Below are positions 1-11,259 of a stretch of 64,000 bases of DNA, piece by piece. Position 1 is the stretch's first letter; each line of letters opens with the position of its first letter. The position numbers and the translations under genes were made by a program. Below the pieces are notes generated by a model that worked only from the letters and a program-made list of their open reading frames with translations, was not told the DNA's origin and made no database searches. The stretch is from Candidatus Limnocylindrales bacterium (GTDB lineage: Bacteria > Moduliflexota > Moduliflexia > Moduliflexales > JAUQPW01). The DNA lies in the NCBI GenBank assembly GCA_035559535.1, contig DATMBG010000043.1, positions 118,821 through 182,820 of the forward strand. The letters are read 5' to 3'.

Positions 1-1
1 T

Positions 2-2455
2 CCTAATCAACAACTGGTTATTCGGGGAGATGGACGAATTAACTCCCTGGAAGATTTAAAAAATACCCTCATCATAAGTCGGGACGGCGTTCCTATTACC
101 CTTCAACAGGTCGCTAAGGTCCAGTTTGGACCTGGAATTAAGGTTGGAGAAGCCACCATCAACGGGGAAGATGGGGTCATCTTGATGATCTCCAAACAAC
201 CCTGGTTTAATACCCTGTCGGTCACGGAAAGCCTGGAGAAAGCACTTGCTGAACTGAAAGAAGCCATCCCCCAGGAAGTTGTCCTCTATCCGGCCTTATT
301 CCGGCAGGCCAGTTTCATCGAAACCTCCATCCGCAATATGACCCAGGCCCTCTGGCAAGGAGGGGTTCTGGTCGCTGTGGTTCTTTTCCTTTTCCTTTTT
401 AATACCCGCTCGGCTTTGATCAGTTTGATTGCAATTCCCCTCTCTCTTCTCGTTGCAATTATTATCCTTCGACTCTTCGGAGCCACATTGAATACCATGA
501 CCCTGGGTGGGCTTGCCATTGCTATTGGGGAGGTCGTCGATGACGCCATCATCGATGTGGAAAATATCTTCAGGCGATTGCGGGAAAATCGACGGGCTGA
601 ATACCCCAGGCCGAGCCTGGAAGTGGTTCTAAGAGCTTCTTTGGAAGTTCGTAACTCCGTGGTATATGCCACCTTCATCGTAGTTCTGGTTTTTCTTCCC
701 ATCTTTTTCTTAAGCGGCATCCAGGGAAAGATCTTTGCTCCCCTGGGTTACGCCTATATCCTTTCCATCCTGGCTTCTCTGCTGGTAGCTATTCTGGTAA
801 CTCCGGCTCTATGCCTTCTGTTGCTACCCGGGGCAGCCCAAAAGGTTGAAGAAAGCTTTCTGGTAAGAGGTCTTAAACAATTCTACCGACCCCTTATTAG
901 TGGAGTACTCCGACATCCGGTCCGGGTAATCCTCGCCTCCCTTCTCCTGTTCATGGGAGCTCTGTCCCTTTTTCCTTTCCTGGGAGGGGAATTTCTTCCG
1001 GAGTTCAATGAAGGTAATTTTATTGTCCATATGGCAGGTCTTCCGGGAACTTCTTTAGAGGAATCGGTACGAATGGGAAAAATAGTGGCCCGGGAGTTAC
1101 TGAAAAATCCCGCCGTAGCTTCGGTGGGCCAACAGGCCGGTCGGGCTGAACTGTCCGATGATACCTGGGGCCCGGATTATAGTGAGCTGGTCGTGGCCTT
1201 GAAAGACACAGAACTGGATATGGAGGAGGTGTTGAAAGATATCCGGGAAAGGTTGAGTCGTATTCCGGGCTTTTACTTTAATATTATGCAATTCCTATCA
1301 GAGCGCATTGATGAAGTCATCTCCGGTACGACAGCTCAGGTGGTTGTAAAGGTCTTCGGTCCGGATCTTTCCGTTCTGAGGGAGAAGGTAGCTGAAATTC
1401 AAGGGGTATTGGCAGGAATTCCAGGGGTTGCAGATTTACAGGCGGAACAACAGGTCGATGTACCCGAGATCAAAATTAAATTTAATCGAGATATGGCCGC
1501 CCGTTATGGCTTAAGTGTTGGAGATCTGGCCGATATTGTAACCGCCATTTTCCGGGGCGTCCACGTTTCGCAAGTCTACGAAGGACAAAGGGTCTATGAT
1601 CTCGTGGTCCGATACGAAGATACCAGCGGATTTAGTCTGGATGAGATTCAAAATACCTGGATTGATACCCCTTCGGGTTCCAAAATTCCCCTTCGTAAGG
1701 TTGCAGAAATCTCCGTGGAGAATGGTCCCAATACCATTAATCGGGAAAATGTCTCTCGAAGAATGTTGGTTCAGTGCAACGTGACCGGGCGAGATGTGGT
1801 GGGATTTGTCAATGAAGTTAAACAAAAGGTCCGTGAAAAAGTTCGGTTCCCAACAGGCTATTATGTGGAGTATAGCGGGCAATTCGAAAGTCAGGAGCAG
1901 GCCAAGCGAGAAATTTTGTTGCTGGGGATCGTCTCCGCCATTGGTATTCTGCTTCTTCTCTATATGTCCTTCCGCTCTCTGGGACTATCCCTCCTCATTA
2001 TGACCAACCTTCCTTTGGCTCTTATCGGAGGTATTGTGGCGGCCTTCCTCTCAGGTGGCGTCCTTTCCGTCGGATCTATGATCGGATTTGTGACTCTGTT
2101 TGGAATTACCACCCGAAATGGTATTATGCTCATCTCCCATTACCACCATCTCCTGACCGAGGAAGGGATGTCTTTCGGAAAAGAATTGATCATACGGGGA
2201 GCCATGGAGCGCCTCTCTCCTATTTTGATGACCGCTTTAGTCACCGGATTAGGTCTTCTTCCCATTGCTATCAGCGTAGGGGAACCCGGTCGGGAGTTGG
2301 AACAACCTATGGCAGTTATTATTTTAGGTGGACTCGTCACCTCTACTTTACTCAATATGATCGTTATTCCGGCCCTTTATTTCAAATTCGGAGAGCGAAC
2401 TTCCAGGCCCCTTCAAAAAGAACAGGCTTCCCGATCTATCCAACCCGTTTACTAG
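2..2455 (+). CDS. RND efflux permease, heavy-metal (CzcA/CusA-like) family, 5' truncated by window edge
   Basis: This is the C-terminal ~817 residues of an inner-membrane RND pump that drives tripartite export with proton influx. The reading frame is open from base 2, so the gene starts upstream and no start codon should be called at the internal ATG at 185. A group of transmembrane helices follows residue ~110. It contains the TM4-type motif GEVVDDAIIDVENI, in which charged residues sit inside the membrane as in the proton relay of HME-RND pumps. A large periplasmic loop with repeated porter subdomains comes next, then a second membrane bundle with the GITTRNGIMLISHY element. This matches CzcA/CusA homologues of ~1030-1050 residues. 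The substrate (Cu/Ag, Zn/Co or other) cannot be read from this part. The partner adaptor and outer-membrane genes would lie upstream of the window. Confidence 0.9.
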   Translation, partial: PNQQLVIRGDGRINSLEDLKNTLIISRDGVPITLQQVAKVQFGPGIKVGEATINGEDGVILMISKQPWFNTLSVTESLEKALAELKEAIPQEVVLYPALFRQASFIETSIRNMTQALWQGGVLVAVVLFLFLFNTRSALISLIAIPLSLLVAIIILRLFGATLNTMTLGGLAIAIGEVVDDAIIDVENIFRRLRENRRAEYPRPSLEVVLRASLEVRNSVVYATFIVVLVFLPIFFLSGIQGKIFAPLGYAYILSILASLLVAILVTPALCLLLLPGAAQKVEESFLVRGLKQFYRPLISGVLRHPVRVILASLLLFMGALSLFPFLGGEFLPEFNEGNFIVHMAGLPGTSLEESVRMGKIVARELLKNPAVASVGQQAGRAELSDDTWGPDYSELVVALKDTELDMEEVLKDIRERLSRIPGFYFNIMQFLSERIDEVISGTTAQVVVKVFGPDLSVLREKVAEIQGVLAGIPGVADLQAEQQVDVPEIKIKFNRDMAARYGLSVGDLADIVTAIFRGVHVSQVYEGQRVYDLVVRYEDTSGFSLDEIQNTWIDTPSGSKIPLRKVAEISVENGPNTINRENVSRRMLVQCNVTGRDVVGFVNEVKQKVREKVRFPTGYYVEYSGQFESQEQAKREILLLGIVSAIGILLLLYMSFRSLGLSLLIMTNLPLALIGGIVAAFLSGGVLSVGSMIGFVTLFGITTRNGIMLISHYHHLLTEEGMSFGKELIIRGAMERLSPILMTALVTGLGLLPIAISVGEPGRELEQPMAVIILGGLVTSTLLNMIVIPALYFKFGERTSRPLQKEQASRSIQPVY

Positions 2456-2651
2456 CCCCTTAACCTTCAGAGGTCCTTTCTGTAAAAATATCTTGATCCT
2501 GTTTCCCCCAAGGTATACGATGGATCATCCCAAACAGGGGAAACCCCTAACTTGTTAAAAAGACGGTCCCGGAAGGACAGGGTTAATGAAAGAATTTTAT
2601 AGCACGAAAGTAACCTGAAAGAATAAATAGAAAGAATAAATAAAGGAAAGT

Positions 2652-3419
2652 ATGTCTAAACATTTGAATAACTCACATAAACTGCCAGAATCTCCCGAAA
2701 TTAGTATTATTGTTCCTTGCTTAAATGAAGAGCAAAATATTCCCATACTGGTACAAAAATTGGAATCGGTTATTCAGCACTACGATTTGTCTGCGGAAAT
2801 TCTTATTGTAGACGATTGTAGCGATGATTATACCTTTCGAGAAGCTTTTATCTTACAAAATGAACATCCCAGAGTTAAAGCCCTGCATAAAGGACTACCT
2901 CGAGGGATAGGCCATGCCATACGATTTGGTATCCAACATGCCCGAGGACGAATGGGAGTTGTGGTGATGGGAGATTGTGTGGATCCGCTTATGGCCATTG
3001 CAGATTTCAGGAAAAAAATCCTCGGTGAAGGTTATCACCTGGCTTTGCTTTCCAGATATTTGGACCCTGAGGATTCTGCCAATATTCCTTTCTCCTACAA
3101 ATTTTATCAATGGTGGTATCGATTTTTTTGCCGTTCCCTGATTGGTATAACCATTAAAGATATTACATATGCCTTTCGGGGTTTTGATATTGAATATATC
3201 CGGCAGCTTAATCTGGAATCCGGCGGGTTTGAAATTTCCCCGGAAATCACCTTGAAAACCTGGCTATCTGGGGGAAGAATTTGTGAGATTAAAGGGCGTC
3301 AAGGCCGTAGAATTGCAGGAGAATCCAAATTTCTCTTTTCTAAACAGGGGTTTGGATATGCCCGGATCTTGATTAAAGGTATTATCAAGAAGCGGACCGG
3401 TCGATGGATAGGATCCTGA
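2652..3419 (+). CDS. Family 2 glycosyltransferase (polyprenyl-phosphate sugar transferase-like)
   Basis: A GT-A fold glycosyltransferase of 255 residues. The N-terminal part shows the family 2 pattern: ISIIVPCLNEEQNI, then EILIVDDCSDD (nucleotide-sugar site), and VVVMGDCVDP at the DxD-like position. It resembles dolichol-phosphate mannosyltransferase-like enzymes that load a sugar onto a lipid carrier, but it lacks an obvious C-terminal membrane segment. Its stop lies inside the next gene (16-base overlap), which encodes a multipass GT-C-like protein. A functional pair is plausible: this enzyme makes a polyprenyl-linked sugar donor and the neighbour uses it. The sequence just upstream is rich in GAAAGAATAAATAAAGGAAAG, giving a weak Shine-Dalgarno before the ATG. 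The exact sugar is unknown. Confidence 0.85.
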   Translation: MSKHLNNSHKLPESPEISIIVPCLNEEQNIPILVQKLESVIQHYDLSAEILIVDDCSDDYTFREAFILQNEHPRVKALHKGLPRGIGHAIRFGIQHARGRMGVVVMGDCVDPLMAIADFRKKILGEGYHLALLSRYLDPEDSANIPFSYKFYQWWYRFFCRSLIGITIKDITYAFRGFDIEYIRQLNLESGGFEISPEITLKTWLSGGRICEIKGRQGRRIAGESKFLFSKQGFGYARILIKGIIKKRTGRWIGS

Positions 3420-4981
3420 CTGTGGTGTGGAAAGTAAAGAAATTCATCTTATCTTTCCCTGGTTTGATTGCATCAACTAAGGATCGGAGCCGGAGCTGGC
3501 TCGGATTGATGTCCGTCCTACTGATTACGATCTATGTCCATGCTCCGTCCCTATATCTGGGCTTTACAGGTGACGATTTTCAGTGGTGGCAACAGGCTCG
3601 TATGGCACTGGACAAGCCTTCTCTGTTATTAGCTCCGGGAGGGGGTTACCGTCCTGTCAATACCTGGACGCTTTCCCTTAATCATCTCCTGTTCGGTACA
3701 AAACCCCTGGGCTATCATGCCACCAATCTTTTCCTTCACCTTCTCTGCGGGGTACTTTTCTGGTTTCTCCTGGGCCGTTTTTCCCTTTCTGTCCAGGTCC
3801 GTTGGATAGTTGTTATTCTCTGGCTTTGCTCCCCTTACTCTCTGGAACCGGCGCAGATTGTCAATACCCGTTATGATCTCATTCTACCTCTCTGCTGGCT
3901 TGCTTTGGCACTGATCTGGCCTGGACCCAGGGAATCCTGGAATCGAGGCCGCCTGGCAGGTGTTATAGTCCTTGCCGGCCTTACCCTCTTTACGGTTGAA
4001 ACCTGGGTGGTACTTCCCGCTTTTGTCCTCTGCTTCGATCTTTGTTTGAGCCAGATCCACCTGCGCAGGGCGCTCCTTCATACGCTGTGGGCGGGAATAG
4101 CACCGTTGATGTATCTCTTTATTTATTTTCTCCATCCTCCCATAGACAGGAGTATTTATTACGCGGGGGGTTTGAAAGCGGCCGCTAAAGTACCCCATGC
4201 CTGGGCCGTCTTCTCTAACCTGACCTTTCTCCATCCCTTGGAATTCCCCTTTGGAAGTAGGGAAGTACTTTCCTTGCTGATGATGGGTTCCCTGGCCTGG
4301 TTCGGTTGGCGACGATCTCAGCCCTTGATGGGAATTGGATTTGCTTTTTTTCTGTTGCCTTTTCTTCCTATCCTCCCCGTAGGATTCATGACCACCCGCT
4401 ATACGTCTATCCCGCTCATGGGATTTTTGATGATGGTTTGCGCCGGGGTACGAGAACTCCTCCTATCTTTGAAAGGTTGGCAGCAACGGGTAGCCAAAGT
4501 CCTTGTTGGGGCTGTGGTGTTGCTTGAGTTCATTGCAAACTTAGCAGGGTTACAGGGAGATATGATAGATGCCCAGAGATATACGGACCTCCATACCAGA
4601 TTACTCACAGAAGCCCAGGCGTTTCTACCTTCCCTTCCCCGTGATCGCTTGATCGTCGCCGTCCGTCTGGAAAATGAGAATCCACTCTTCGAACTTGCTC
4701 TGGATTCCAAAGGAATTCCTAAGCTTTACTATCCACGTCATCTGGATCCCTACGGACTTATTGACTGGGCTGCACTTCTGTCCTATGTCCTCGAGCCTGT
4801 TGGTGGACCCCTGTATGGGATAGCTCCCTTAGACGAAACCAAAACTCCTAACTATACCGTTGTAGGTCATATCCAGGGGGGTTTCGTCATATTACCTACG
4901 GACGCCCCTACGGCCTATGATGCGGCCTTGATCTGGCAAAACCAACACCGTTACGTTCGCTTCTTAAAACCCTGGCCATAG
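3404..4981 (+). CDS. Multipass membrane protein, GT-C / TMTC-like glycosyltransferase
   Basis: A 525-residue integral membrane protein with about ten hydrophobic segments. After the first membrane helix comes GFTGDDFQWW, an acidic pair in the first extracytoplasmic loop as expected for GT-C enzymes, and then YRPVNTW, which resembles the RP-containing motif of TMTC-type O-mannosyltransferases. The C-terminal ~110 residues are soluble. GT-C enzymes use polyprenyl-phosphate sugars on the outer face of the cytoplasmic membrane, which fits the overlapping upstream family 2 glycosyltransferase as donor synthase. The gene begins inside that CDS, so translation is probably coupled. The family assignment rests on topology and these short motifs only. 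The acceptor (protein, lipid A or glycan) is unknown. Confidence 0.6.
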   Translation: MDRILTVVWKVKKFILSFPGLIASTKDRSRSWLGLMSVLLITIYVHAPSLYLGFTGDDFQWWQQARMALDKPSLLLAPGGGYRPVNTWTLSLNHLLFGTKPLGYHATNLFLHLLCGVLFWFLLGRFSLSVQVRWIVVILWLCSPYSLEPAQIVNTRYDLILPLCWLALALIWPGPRESWNRGRLAGVIVLAGLTLFTVETWVVLPAFVLCFDLCLSQIHLRRALLHTLWAGIAPLMYLFIYFLHPPIDRSIYYAGGLKAAAKVPHAWAVFSNLTFLHPLEFPFGSREVLSLLMMGSLAWFGWRRSQPLMGIGFAFFLLPFLPILPVGFMTTRYTSIPLMGFLMMVCAGVRELLLSLKGWQQRVAKVLVGAVVLLEFIANLAGLQGDMIDAQRYTDLHTRLLTEAQAFLPSLPRDRLIVAVRLENENPLFELALDSKGIPKLYYPRHLDPYGLIDWAALLSYVLEPVGGPLYGIAPLDETKTPNYTVVGHIQGGFVILPTDAPTAYDAALIWQNQHRYVRFLKPWP

Positions 4982-5009
4982 CTTAACCCTCCTTGAAATT
5001 TTTGGCAAA

Positions 5010-5876
5010 TTACTTATTGATGTATTTACCGATCAATAACTCAAGGTTCATAAGGGTTTGGGAAGGAGCCAGTTTGGGTGATGTAATCAGCGCGTCTTTC
5101 AGAGCCGTCGCACAAGGGCAGGTCCGCTCTTTAGGTATCCTGGCGATCGCTCCTCTGATGATTTTTTTAGCAGTTCCTACATTTTTTAATAAATTGGCGA
5201 TGATGGCTTCGGCGGTTACATCCTCCTCGGTTTCATGCCAGCAATCATAATCGGTTACCAGAGCCATAGTTGCGTAGCAAATTTCTGCTTCCCTGGCCAG
5301 CTTGGCTTCTGGAATATTGGTCATTCCGATAACATCTACTCCCCATTGCCGATATATTCTGGATTCTGCCCGGGTAGAAAACTGTGGCCCTTCAATGCAG
5401 AGATAGGTACCTCCCTGATGCATGGTGGCCCCGGCTTCTATCCCGGCCTCATATAAGATCTTGCTTAGAACCGGACATACAGGGTCTGCAAAGGCAATAT
5501 GTGCCACGAACCCCTCTCCAAAAAAAGTACTAACCCGACTTTTGGTTCGATCAAAAAACTGGTCTGGAATGACAATGTCAAGGGGTTTAATATCTTCCCG
5601 CATACTTCCCACGGCACTGGCCGAAAGTAACCACTCTACCCCTAATTTTTTAAAACCGTAAATATTAGCCCGAAAATTCAGTTCGCTGGGAAGAATTCGA
5701 TGCCCCCGTCCATGTCTTGGAAGGAAAGCAATTCGAATCCCATCCAAAGTTCCCAGAACATATTCATCCGAGGGGTTTCCAAAGGGAGTATCTATCTCTA
5801 CCGACTCGATATCGGTAAGTCCTTCCATTTCATATAAACCACTTCCTCCAATAACACCTATTTTGACTTCAGCCAT
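5010..5876 (-). CDS. mtnP: S-methyl-5'-thioadenosine phosphorylase
   Basis: A purine nucleoside phosphorylase-fold enzyme that cleaves 5'-methylthioadenosine with phosphate to adenine and methylthioribose-1-phosphate, the entry to methionine salvage. From the chosen ATG at 5876 the product is 288 residues, the usual family length. Visible family motifs are IGVIGGSGLYEMEGL at the N terminus, FLPRHGRGH (phosphate and ribose contacts), GMTNIPEAKLAREAEICYA, and VTDYDCWH near the purine site, where the Asp pair is typical of 6-aminopurine specificity. A longer frame reaches 6023 but runs into low-complexity repeat sequence. The ATG at 5876 has an AAAGGAGAA Shine-Dalgarno 5-12 bases upstream. It is divergent from ligA, with a foldback repeat between them. 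Confidence 0.93.
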   Translation of the reverse strand: MAEVKIGVIGGSGLYEMEGLTDIESVEIDTPFGNPSDEYVLGTLDGIRIAFLPRHGRGHRILPSELNFRANIYGFKKLGVEWLLSASAVGSMREDIKPLDIVIPDQFFDRTKSRVSTFFGEGFVAHIAFADPVCPVLSKILYEAGIEAGATMHQGGTYLCIEGPQFSTRAESRIYRQWGVDVIGMTNIPEAKLAREAEICYATMALVTDYDCWHETEEDVTAEAIIANLLKNVGTAKKIIRGAIARIPKERTCPCATALKDALITSPKLAPSQTLMNLELLIGKYINK

Positions 5877-5960
5877 ATTCTTTTCTCCTTTTCTAAATAT
5901 ACCTATACTTTGCCTTTTCTCGTAAGTTATTGATTTTATGTATCCACGAAGGGATAGGAA

Positions 5961-6104
5961 AGTATGGGGGTGTGGGAGTATGGGAGTGTGGAAGTATGGG
6001 AGTATAGGAGTATATACTTCCATACTTCCATACTTCCATACTCCCCTACCCCCCTACTCCCATACTCCCATACCTCCATACCCCCACCCTCCCATACTCC
6101 CACT
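5961..6104. repeat. G-rich/C-rich foldback low-complexity element
   Basis: About 50 bases of purine-rich repeats of the type TATGGGAG are followed, around a TATATA centre near 6012, by ~90 bases of the complementary pyrimidine-rich type (CCATACTTCCATACTCCC). The whole is an imperfect giant hairpin with many GGG runs. It ends next to a T run (6104-6109). It lies between the divergent mtnP and ligA genes. Similar elements occur near 14.5 and 49.6 kb. Confidence 0.75.
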
Positions 6105-6208
6105 TTTTTGAGACTCTATTTAATTTAAAATGGATTGTCAAGGGTAGAGGTGAACGAATTCCACAGATAGGATTTAATTAATTCAGGTTATAAAATTATT
6201 GACTCTGA

Positions 6209-8269
<2,061 letters not shown>

Positions 8270-8292
8270 ACTGGAAATTTGCAAGAATTTTC

Positions 8293-8321
8293 TTGACAGT
8301 TTCAGCAGTTTGTTTTATAGA
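8293..8321 (+). promoter_or_regulatory. Candidate sigma-70 promoter downstream of ligA
   Basis: TTGACA (8293-8298), a 17-base spacer and TATAGA (8316-8321). It points into the decayed VCBS-like region, so it may be what is left of the promoter of a lost gene. Confidence 0.45.
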
Positions 8322-8444
8322 CGCACAAAATAAAATCAAAGGGATTGTTACTTAACCGATACCTGAGGAAGAGCGTCTTACCGTTTACACATCTATCATA
8401 GTTAACCAGCCCAAATAACATAGAAGGTTTCAAGCCGAGATCTG

Positions 8445-8809
8445 TTGTCGGCAGAGATCCCCGTTAAAAGTAGTTCTGATTTTGCCCTGTCCTGGCCAAT
8501 AGATCCTGAAACAGGCTGCTGTTCAACAGAAGGCGGGAGGGAGAAAATGATGTTACCTACCGCAGGAGTTACACCTGGCATATTCACAATCCCGCATACT
8601 GGTAAGATCATCTACCCGGTGTTAGTGTGTCAGACTTTACGGGGTACCTGGTTTACGATGGGGATGGGAAAGCAGATCTGGCGGTCTTTCGATCCTTTGA
8701 AGGAACCCGGCATATGCTGAATTCCTCCGGTGAAACCAAATCCTATTCCTGGGAAGATTCTAGCGATATACCGGTTCCCGGAGATTATTCTATGAGCTTT
8801 CACTTTTGA
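8445..8809 (+). pseudogene. Remnant of a VCBS/FG-GAP-like repeat protein
   Basis: The frame 8627-8809 encodes YDGDGKADLAVFRSFEGTRH followed soon by DIPVPGDY. This is the characteristic unit of secreted beta-propeller-like repeat proteins (DGDGK.DLAVFRPS.G.W...DIPVPGDYDGDG). It ends at a stop where the next calcium-binding DGDG would be expected. Upstream, in other frames and interrupted by stops, are weak echoes of the same repeat (EIPVKSSSDFALSW from 8457). There is no intact signal peptide or start. I read this as the tail of a frameshifted, deleted gene and not as a functional small protein. The next intact gene is pilM. Confidence 0.55.
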
Positions 8810-8850
8810 GAAGTAGTCAGGGTTTTCCCTAATTTTTGGTTTTTTTTAAC

Positions 8851-8879
8851 TTGACAAGGCTAACCCTATATGCTCTAAT
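8851..8879 (+). promoter_or_regulatory. Sigma-70 promoter of the pilMNOPQ operon
   Basis: A perfect TTGACA (8851-8856), a 17-base spacer and TCTAAT (8874-8879, five of six consensus positions). It lies ~175 bases upstream of pilM. The leader includes an imperfect hairpin (TTAAAGG ... CCTTTAA, 8889-8926). Confidence 0.65.
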
Positions 8880-9052
8880 TGCAATAAGTTAAAGGGCAGT
8901 TATGATAACCCTTTAATAATCAATAACTTACATAGAATTCGCCAGACTAACCTTTCTGGTGGGTAGGTCGAGGGTAACACCAAAAAGTTTAAATTTTAGG
9001 TTTCTAAAATGAAAACTTGAGGTTGTTGTCATCACCCTCAGGGAGTTTATCC

Positions 9053-10120
9053 ATGTTGTTCGGTTCTAAAAATAAAATCGCCGGCCTTGATATTGGAGCC
9101 AGTTCCATTAAGGCCGCTGAGTTGAATCTGAGTTCAAAAGGTGCTGAGCTTAAGAGTTTTGGGGTCGTTCCTCTACAACCGGAAGTGATTGTGGATGGAG
9201 CGATTATGGATGCAGAGGTTGTTAAAGAGTCCATCCGGCAAGTTTTTAAAGAGGCCAGGATTAGCAGCAAAAATGTAGCTATTTCCGTTTCCGGACATTC
9301 GGTGATTGTGAAAAAAATTGTAGTCCCGGAGATGACCCCGCAAGACCTGGAGAAATCCATCGAAACAGAGGCCCAGCAATATATACCCTTTGACATTGGG
9401 GATGTCAATGTGGACTTTCAAATTCTAGAACGCTCGCAATCCGCTCAACCCGGAGAAATGGAAGTTCTCCTGGTTGCCGTCAAGAAGGAAAAAGTCAATG
9501 AGCATATCAACCTGGTCCGGGAAGCCGGTTTAAATCCGGTCATCATTGATGTAGATGCCTTTGCCTTTGAAAATGCCTTTGAACTCAACTATGAAGTGGA
9601 GCCTGGCTCGGTAGCCCTGATCGATATTGGTGCCAGTACTATGAAAATCAACATTATGCAGGATGGGGCTTCCACCTTTGTACGGGACATCTCGGTAGGT
9701 GGGAATCAGTATACCGAAGCCTTACAGAAGGAATTTAATGTGAACTATGAAACCGCCGAAAAAATGAAGAGAAACCAGTTACCCGATAATATTAGCCCGG
9801 ACAGTGTCTTTTCGGTTATCAATGCGGTTTCGGAGGATATCGTCGTGGAAGTTCAACGGTCTTTTGATTTCTTTAGGGCTTCGGCACCCGATGTCAATAT
9901 TAACAAAGTCGTCCTGGGTGGGGGTTGTTCGTTGATCGAGAATATCGATAAATTTTTTGAGGAAAAATTAGGTATTCCGGTAGAAAAGATTAATCCGTTC
10001 CGGAATATAAAGGTTAATCAGAAAAAGTTTGACATGGAGTACATGGAAAGTATTGCTCCCAGGGCATCGGTAGTTGTAGGCCTAGGATTAAGGAGGGTGG
10101 GTGACAAATGGTCAAAATAA
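9053..10120 (+). CDS. pilM: Type IV pilus assembly ATPase-fold protein PilM
   Basis: Cytoplasmic actin/FtsA-fold protein that binds ATP and the N-terminal tail of PilN, forming the inner ring of the pilus alignment subcomplex. The 355-residue product starts with FGSKNKIAGLDIGASSIKAA, the phosphate-1 loop. A second loop, ALIDIGASTMKI, is found near residue 195, and VVLGGGCSLIENID in the C-terminal half is the adenosine motif. The ATG at 9053 is preferred over an upstream TTG at 9017 because AGGGAG lies 7 bases before it and family members begin here. It is the first gene of pilMNOPQ and overlaps pilN by 13 bases. The pilus motor and pilin genes (pilB, pilT, pilC, pilA) are not in the window. 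Confidence 0.95.
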   Translation: MLFGSKNKIAGLDIGASSIKAAELNLSSKGAELKSFGVVPLQPEVIVDGAIMDAEVVKESIRQVFKEARISSKNVAISVSGHSVIVKKIVVPEMTPQDLEKSIETEAQQYIPFDIGDVNVDFQILERSQSAQPGEMEVLLVAVKKEKVNEHINLVREAGLNPVIIDVDAFAFENAFELNYEVEPGSVALIDIGASTMKINIMQDGASTFVRDISVGGNQYTEALQKEFNVNYETAEKMKRNQLPDNISPDSVFSVINAVSEDIVVEVQRSFDFFRASAPDVNINKVVLGGGCSLIENIDKFFEEKLGIPVEKINPFRNIKVNQKKFDMEYMESIAPRASVVVGLGLRRVGDKWSK

Positions 10121-10677
10121 ATTTATTACCTAAAGAAGATCAAAAACGAACCGGAGCTCTCGGGCAGCTTGTTCTATTTATTTTCATTGGGATCCTTTCT
10201 GTTTTAGCATTTGTAGGAGGATGGATCTATCTCGGTAATCAGATTGATAGTCTAAAGAAGGATATTCGGAGATTGGAGGCCCGACTCGAGGAACTTAAGC
10301 CCAAAATCGCGGAGATCGAGAAATTTAAGGCGGATAAGAAAGATTTGGAAGGGAAACGCGAAGCCATCCTTAAACTGGAAAAGGATCAAAAGGTTCCGGT
10401 TCGACTTTTAGATGAAATTTATAAAACCCTTGAGAAAGAAGAAGTATGGCTGACGGCTTTTAATAAGGCCGGAGACAAACTCAGCATATCCGGTGTAGCC
10501 CTTTCTAACCCGGCTATTTCTAATTACTTACGTAAACTAGAGGAGTCTCCTTATATAAAAAATGTAGAGTTAATTATCAGTACCGAAAGTAAAATGTTTG
10601 ATCGGACGGTAAGGAATTTCCAGATTAGTTGCGAACTCGAGAGTCCGGGTGAGACCAAAGAGGCCAAAGCCAAATAG
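10108..10677 (+). CDS. pilN: Type IV pilus alignment protein PilN
   Basis: Bitopic inner-membrane protein. It opens with the short cytoplasmic motif MVKINLLPKED, the INLLP peptide that docks into PilM, followed by one transmembrane helix (about residues 20-45), a coiled coil (about 47-95) and a periplasmic ferredoxin-like domain that dimerises with PilO. At 189 residues it has the normal length. The AGGAGGG ribosome site lies at 10091-10097, inside pilM, and the 13-base overlap suggests coupled translation and equal stoichiometry with PilM. Confidence 0.93.
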   Translation: MVKINLLPKEDQKRTGALGQLVLFIFIGILSVLAFVGGWIYLGNQIDSLKKDIRRLEARLEELKPKIAEIEKFKADKKDLEGKREAILKLEKDQKVPVRLLDEIYKTLEKEEVWLTAFNKAGDKLSISGVALSNPAISNYLRKLEESPYIKNVELIISTESKMFDRTVRNFQISCELESPGETKEAKAK

Positions 10678-10695
10678 AGGTTCAGGAGGCAAGTT

Positions 10696-11259
10696 ATGGC
10701 AGGAACTTTGGATAAATTTGCAGAAATCCCCAATAACTACAAATACATAGGTCTGATAGCCTTTGTGGCCATTTTAGGAGGCGTTTTCTGGTACTTTATT
10801 TATGATCCTTCGATGCAACAAATAAAAAGATTGCAGAACGAGCGGAAAGAGAAAAGTGCCAAGGTGGCAGAGGCCGAAGAAATTGTCAAGAACTACGATA
10901 AGTTTAAACAGGAAAAAGAGAAAGTGGAGGCTGAACTCAATGAGGCGCTTAAAAAACTTCCGAAAGGGCGAGAAATTCCCTCTCTATTGGAGAAAATCAA
11001 CGAGTCGGTTATAACGGCTGGATTAAACATTTCCACCTTTCAACCCGGGGCCTTGAGCGATAAAGGGCTTTACAGTGAATTTCCTGTTAATATTACCATG
11101 ACCGGTGGATATCACGAGTTTGCCCGCTTTACAGATACGGTCAGTAAACTGGATCGGATTGTAACGATTGGTACTATTAATATGACGCCCATTAAAACCC
11201 CGACCGGTGAGGATAGTTTATCTATTGTTGCTCAGGCTATGACCTATACTTCTAAGTGA
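10696..11259 (+). CDS. pilO: Type IV pilus alignment protein PilO
   Basis: Second bitopic alignment protein, 187 residues: a transmembrane helix at about 19-38 (IGLIAFVAILGGVFWYFI), a coiled coil (about 40-90), and a periplasmic ferredoxin-like domain containing FPVNITMTGGYHEFARFTDT, a stretch typical of PilO. It pairs with PilN to link the cytoplasmic PilM ring to PilP and the secretin. The ribosome site AGGAGG lies 9 bases before the ATG. It follows pilN by 18 bases. A 200-base gap follows before pilP, longer than is usual in this operon. Confidence 0.92.
   Translation: MAGTLDKFAEIPNNYKYIGLIAFVAILGGVFWYFIYDPSMQQIKRLQNERKEKSAKVAEAEEIVKNYDKFKQEKEKVEAELNEALKKLPKGREIPSLLEKINESVITAGLNISTFQPGALSDKGLYSEFPVNITMTGGYHEFARFTDTVSKLDRIVTIGTINMTPIKTPTGEDSLSIVAQAMTYTSK

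Noticed and set aside
5961-6104. Possible CRISPR array from short regular repeats
   Set aside because: Units are 8-9 bases with no unique spacers, and the two halves are complementary; it is a foldback low-complexity tract.
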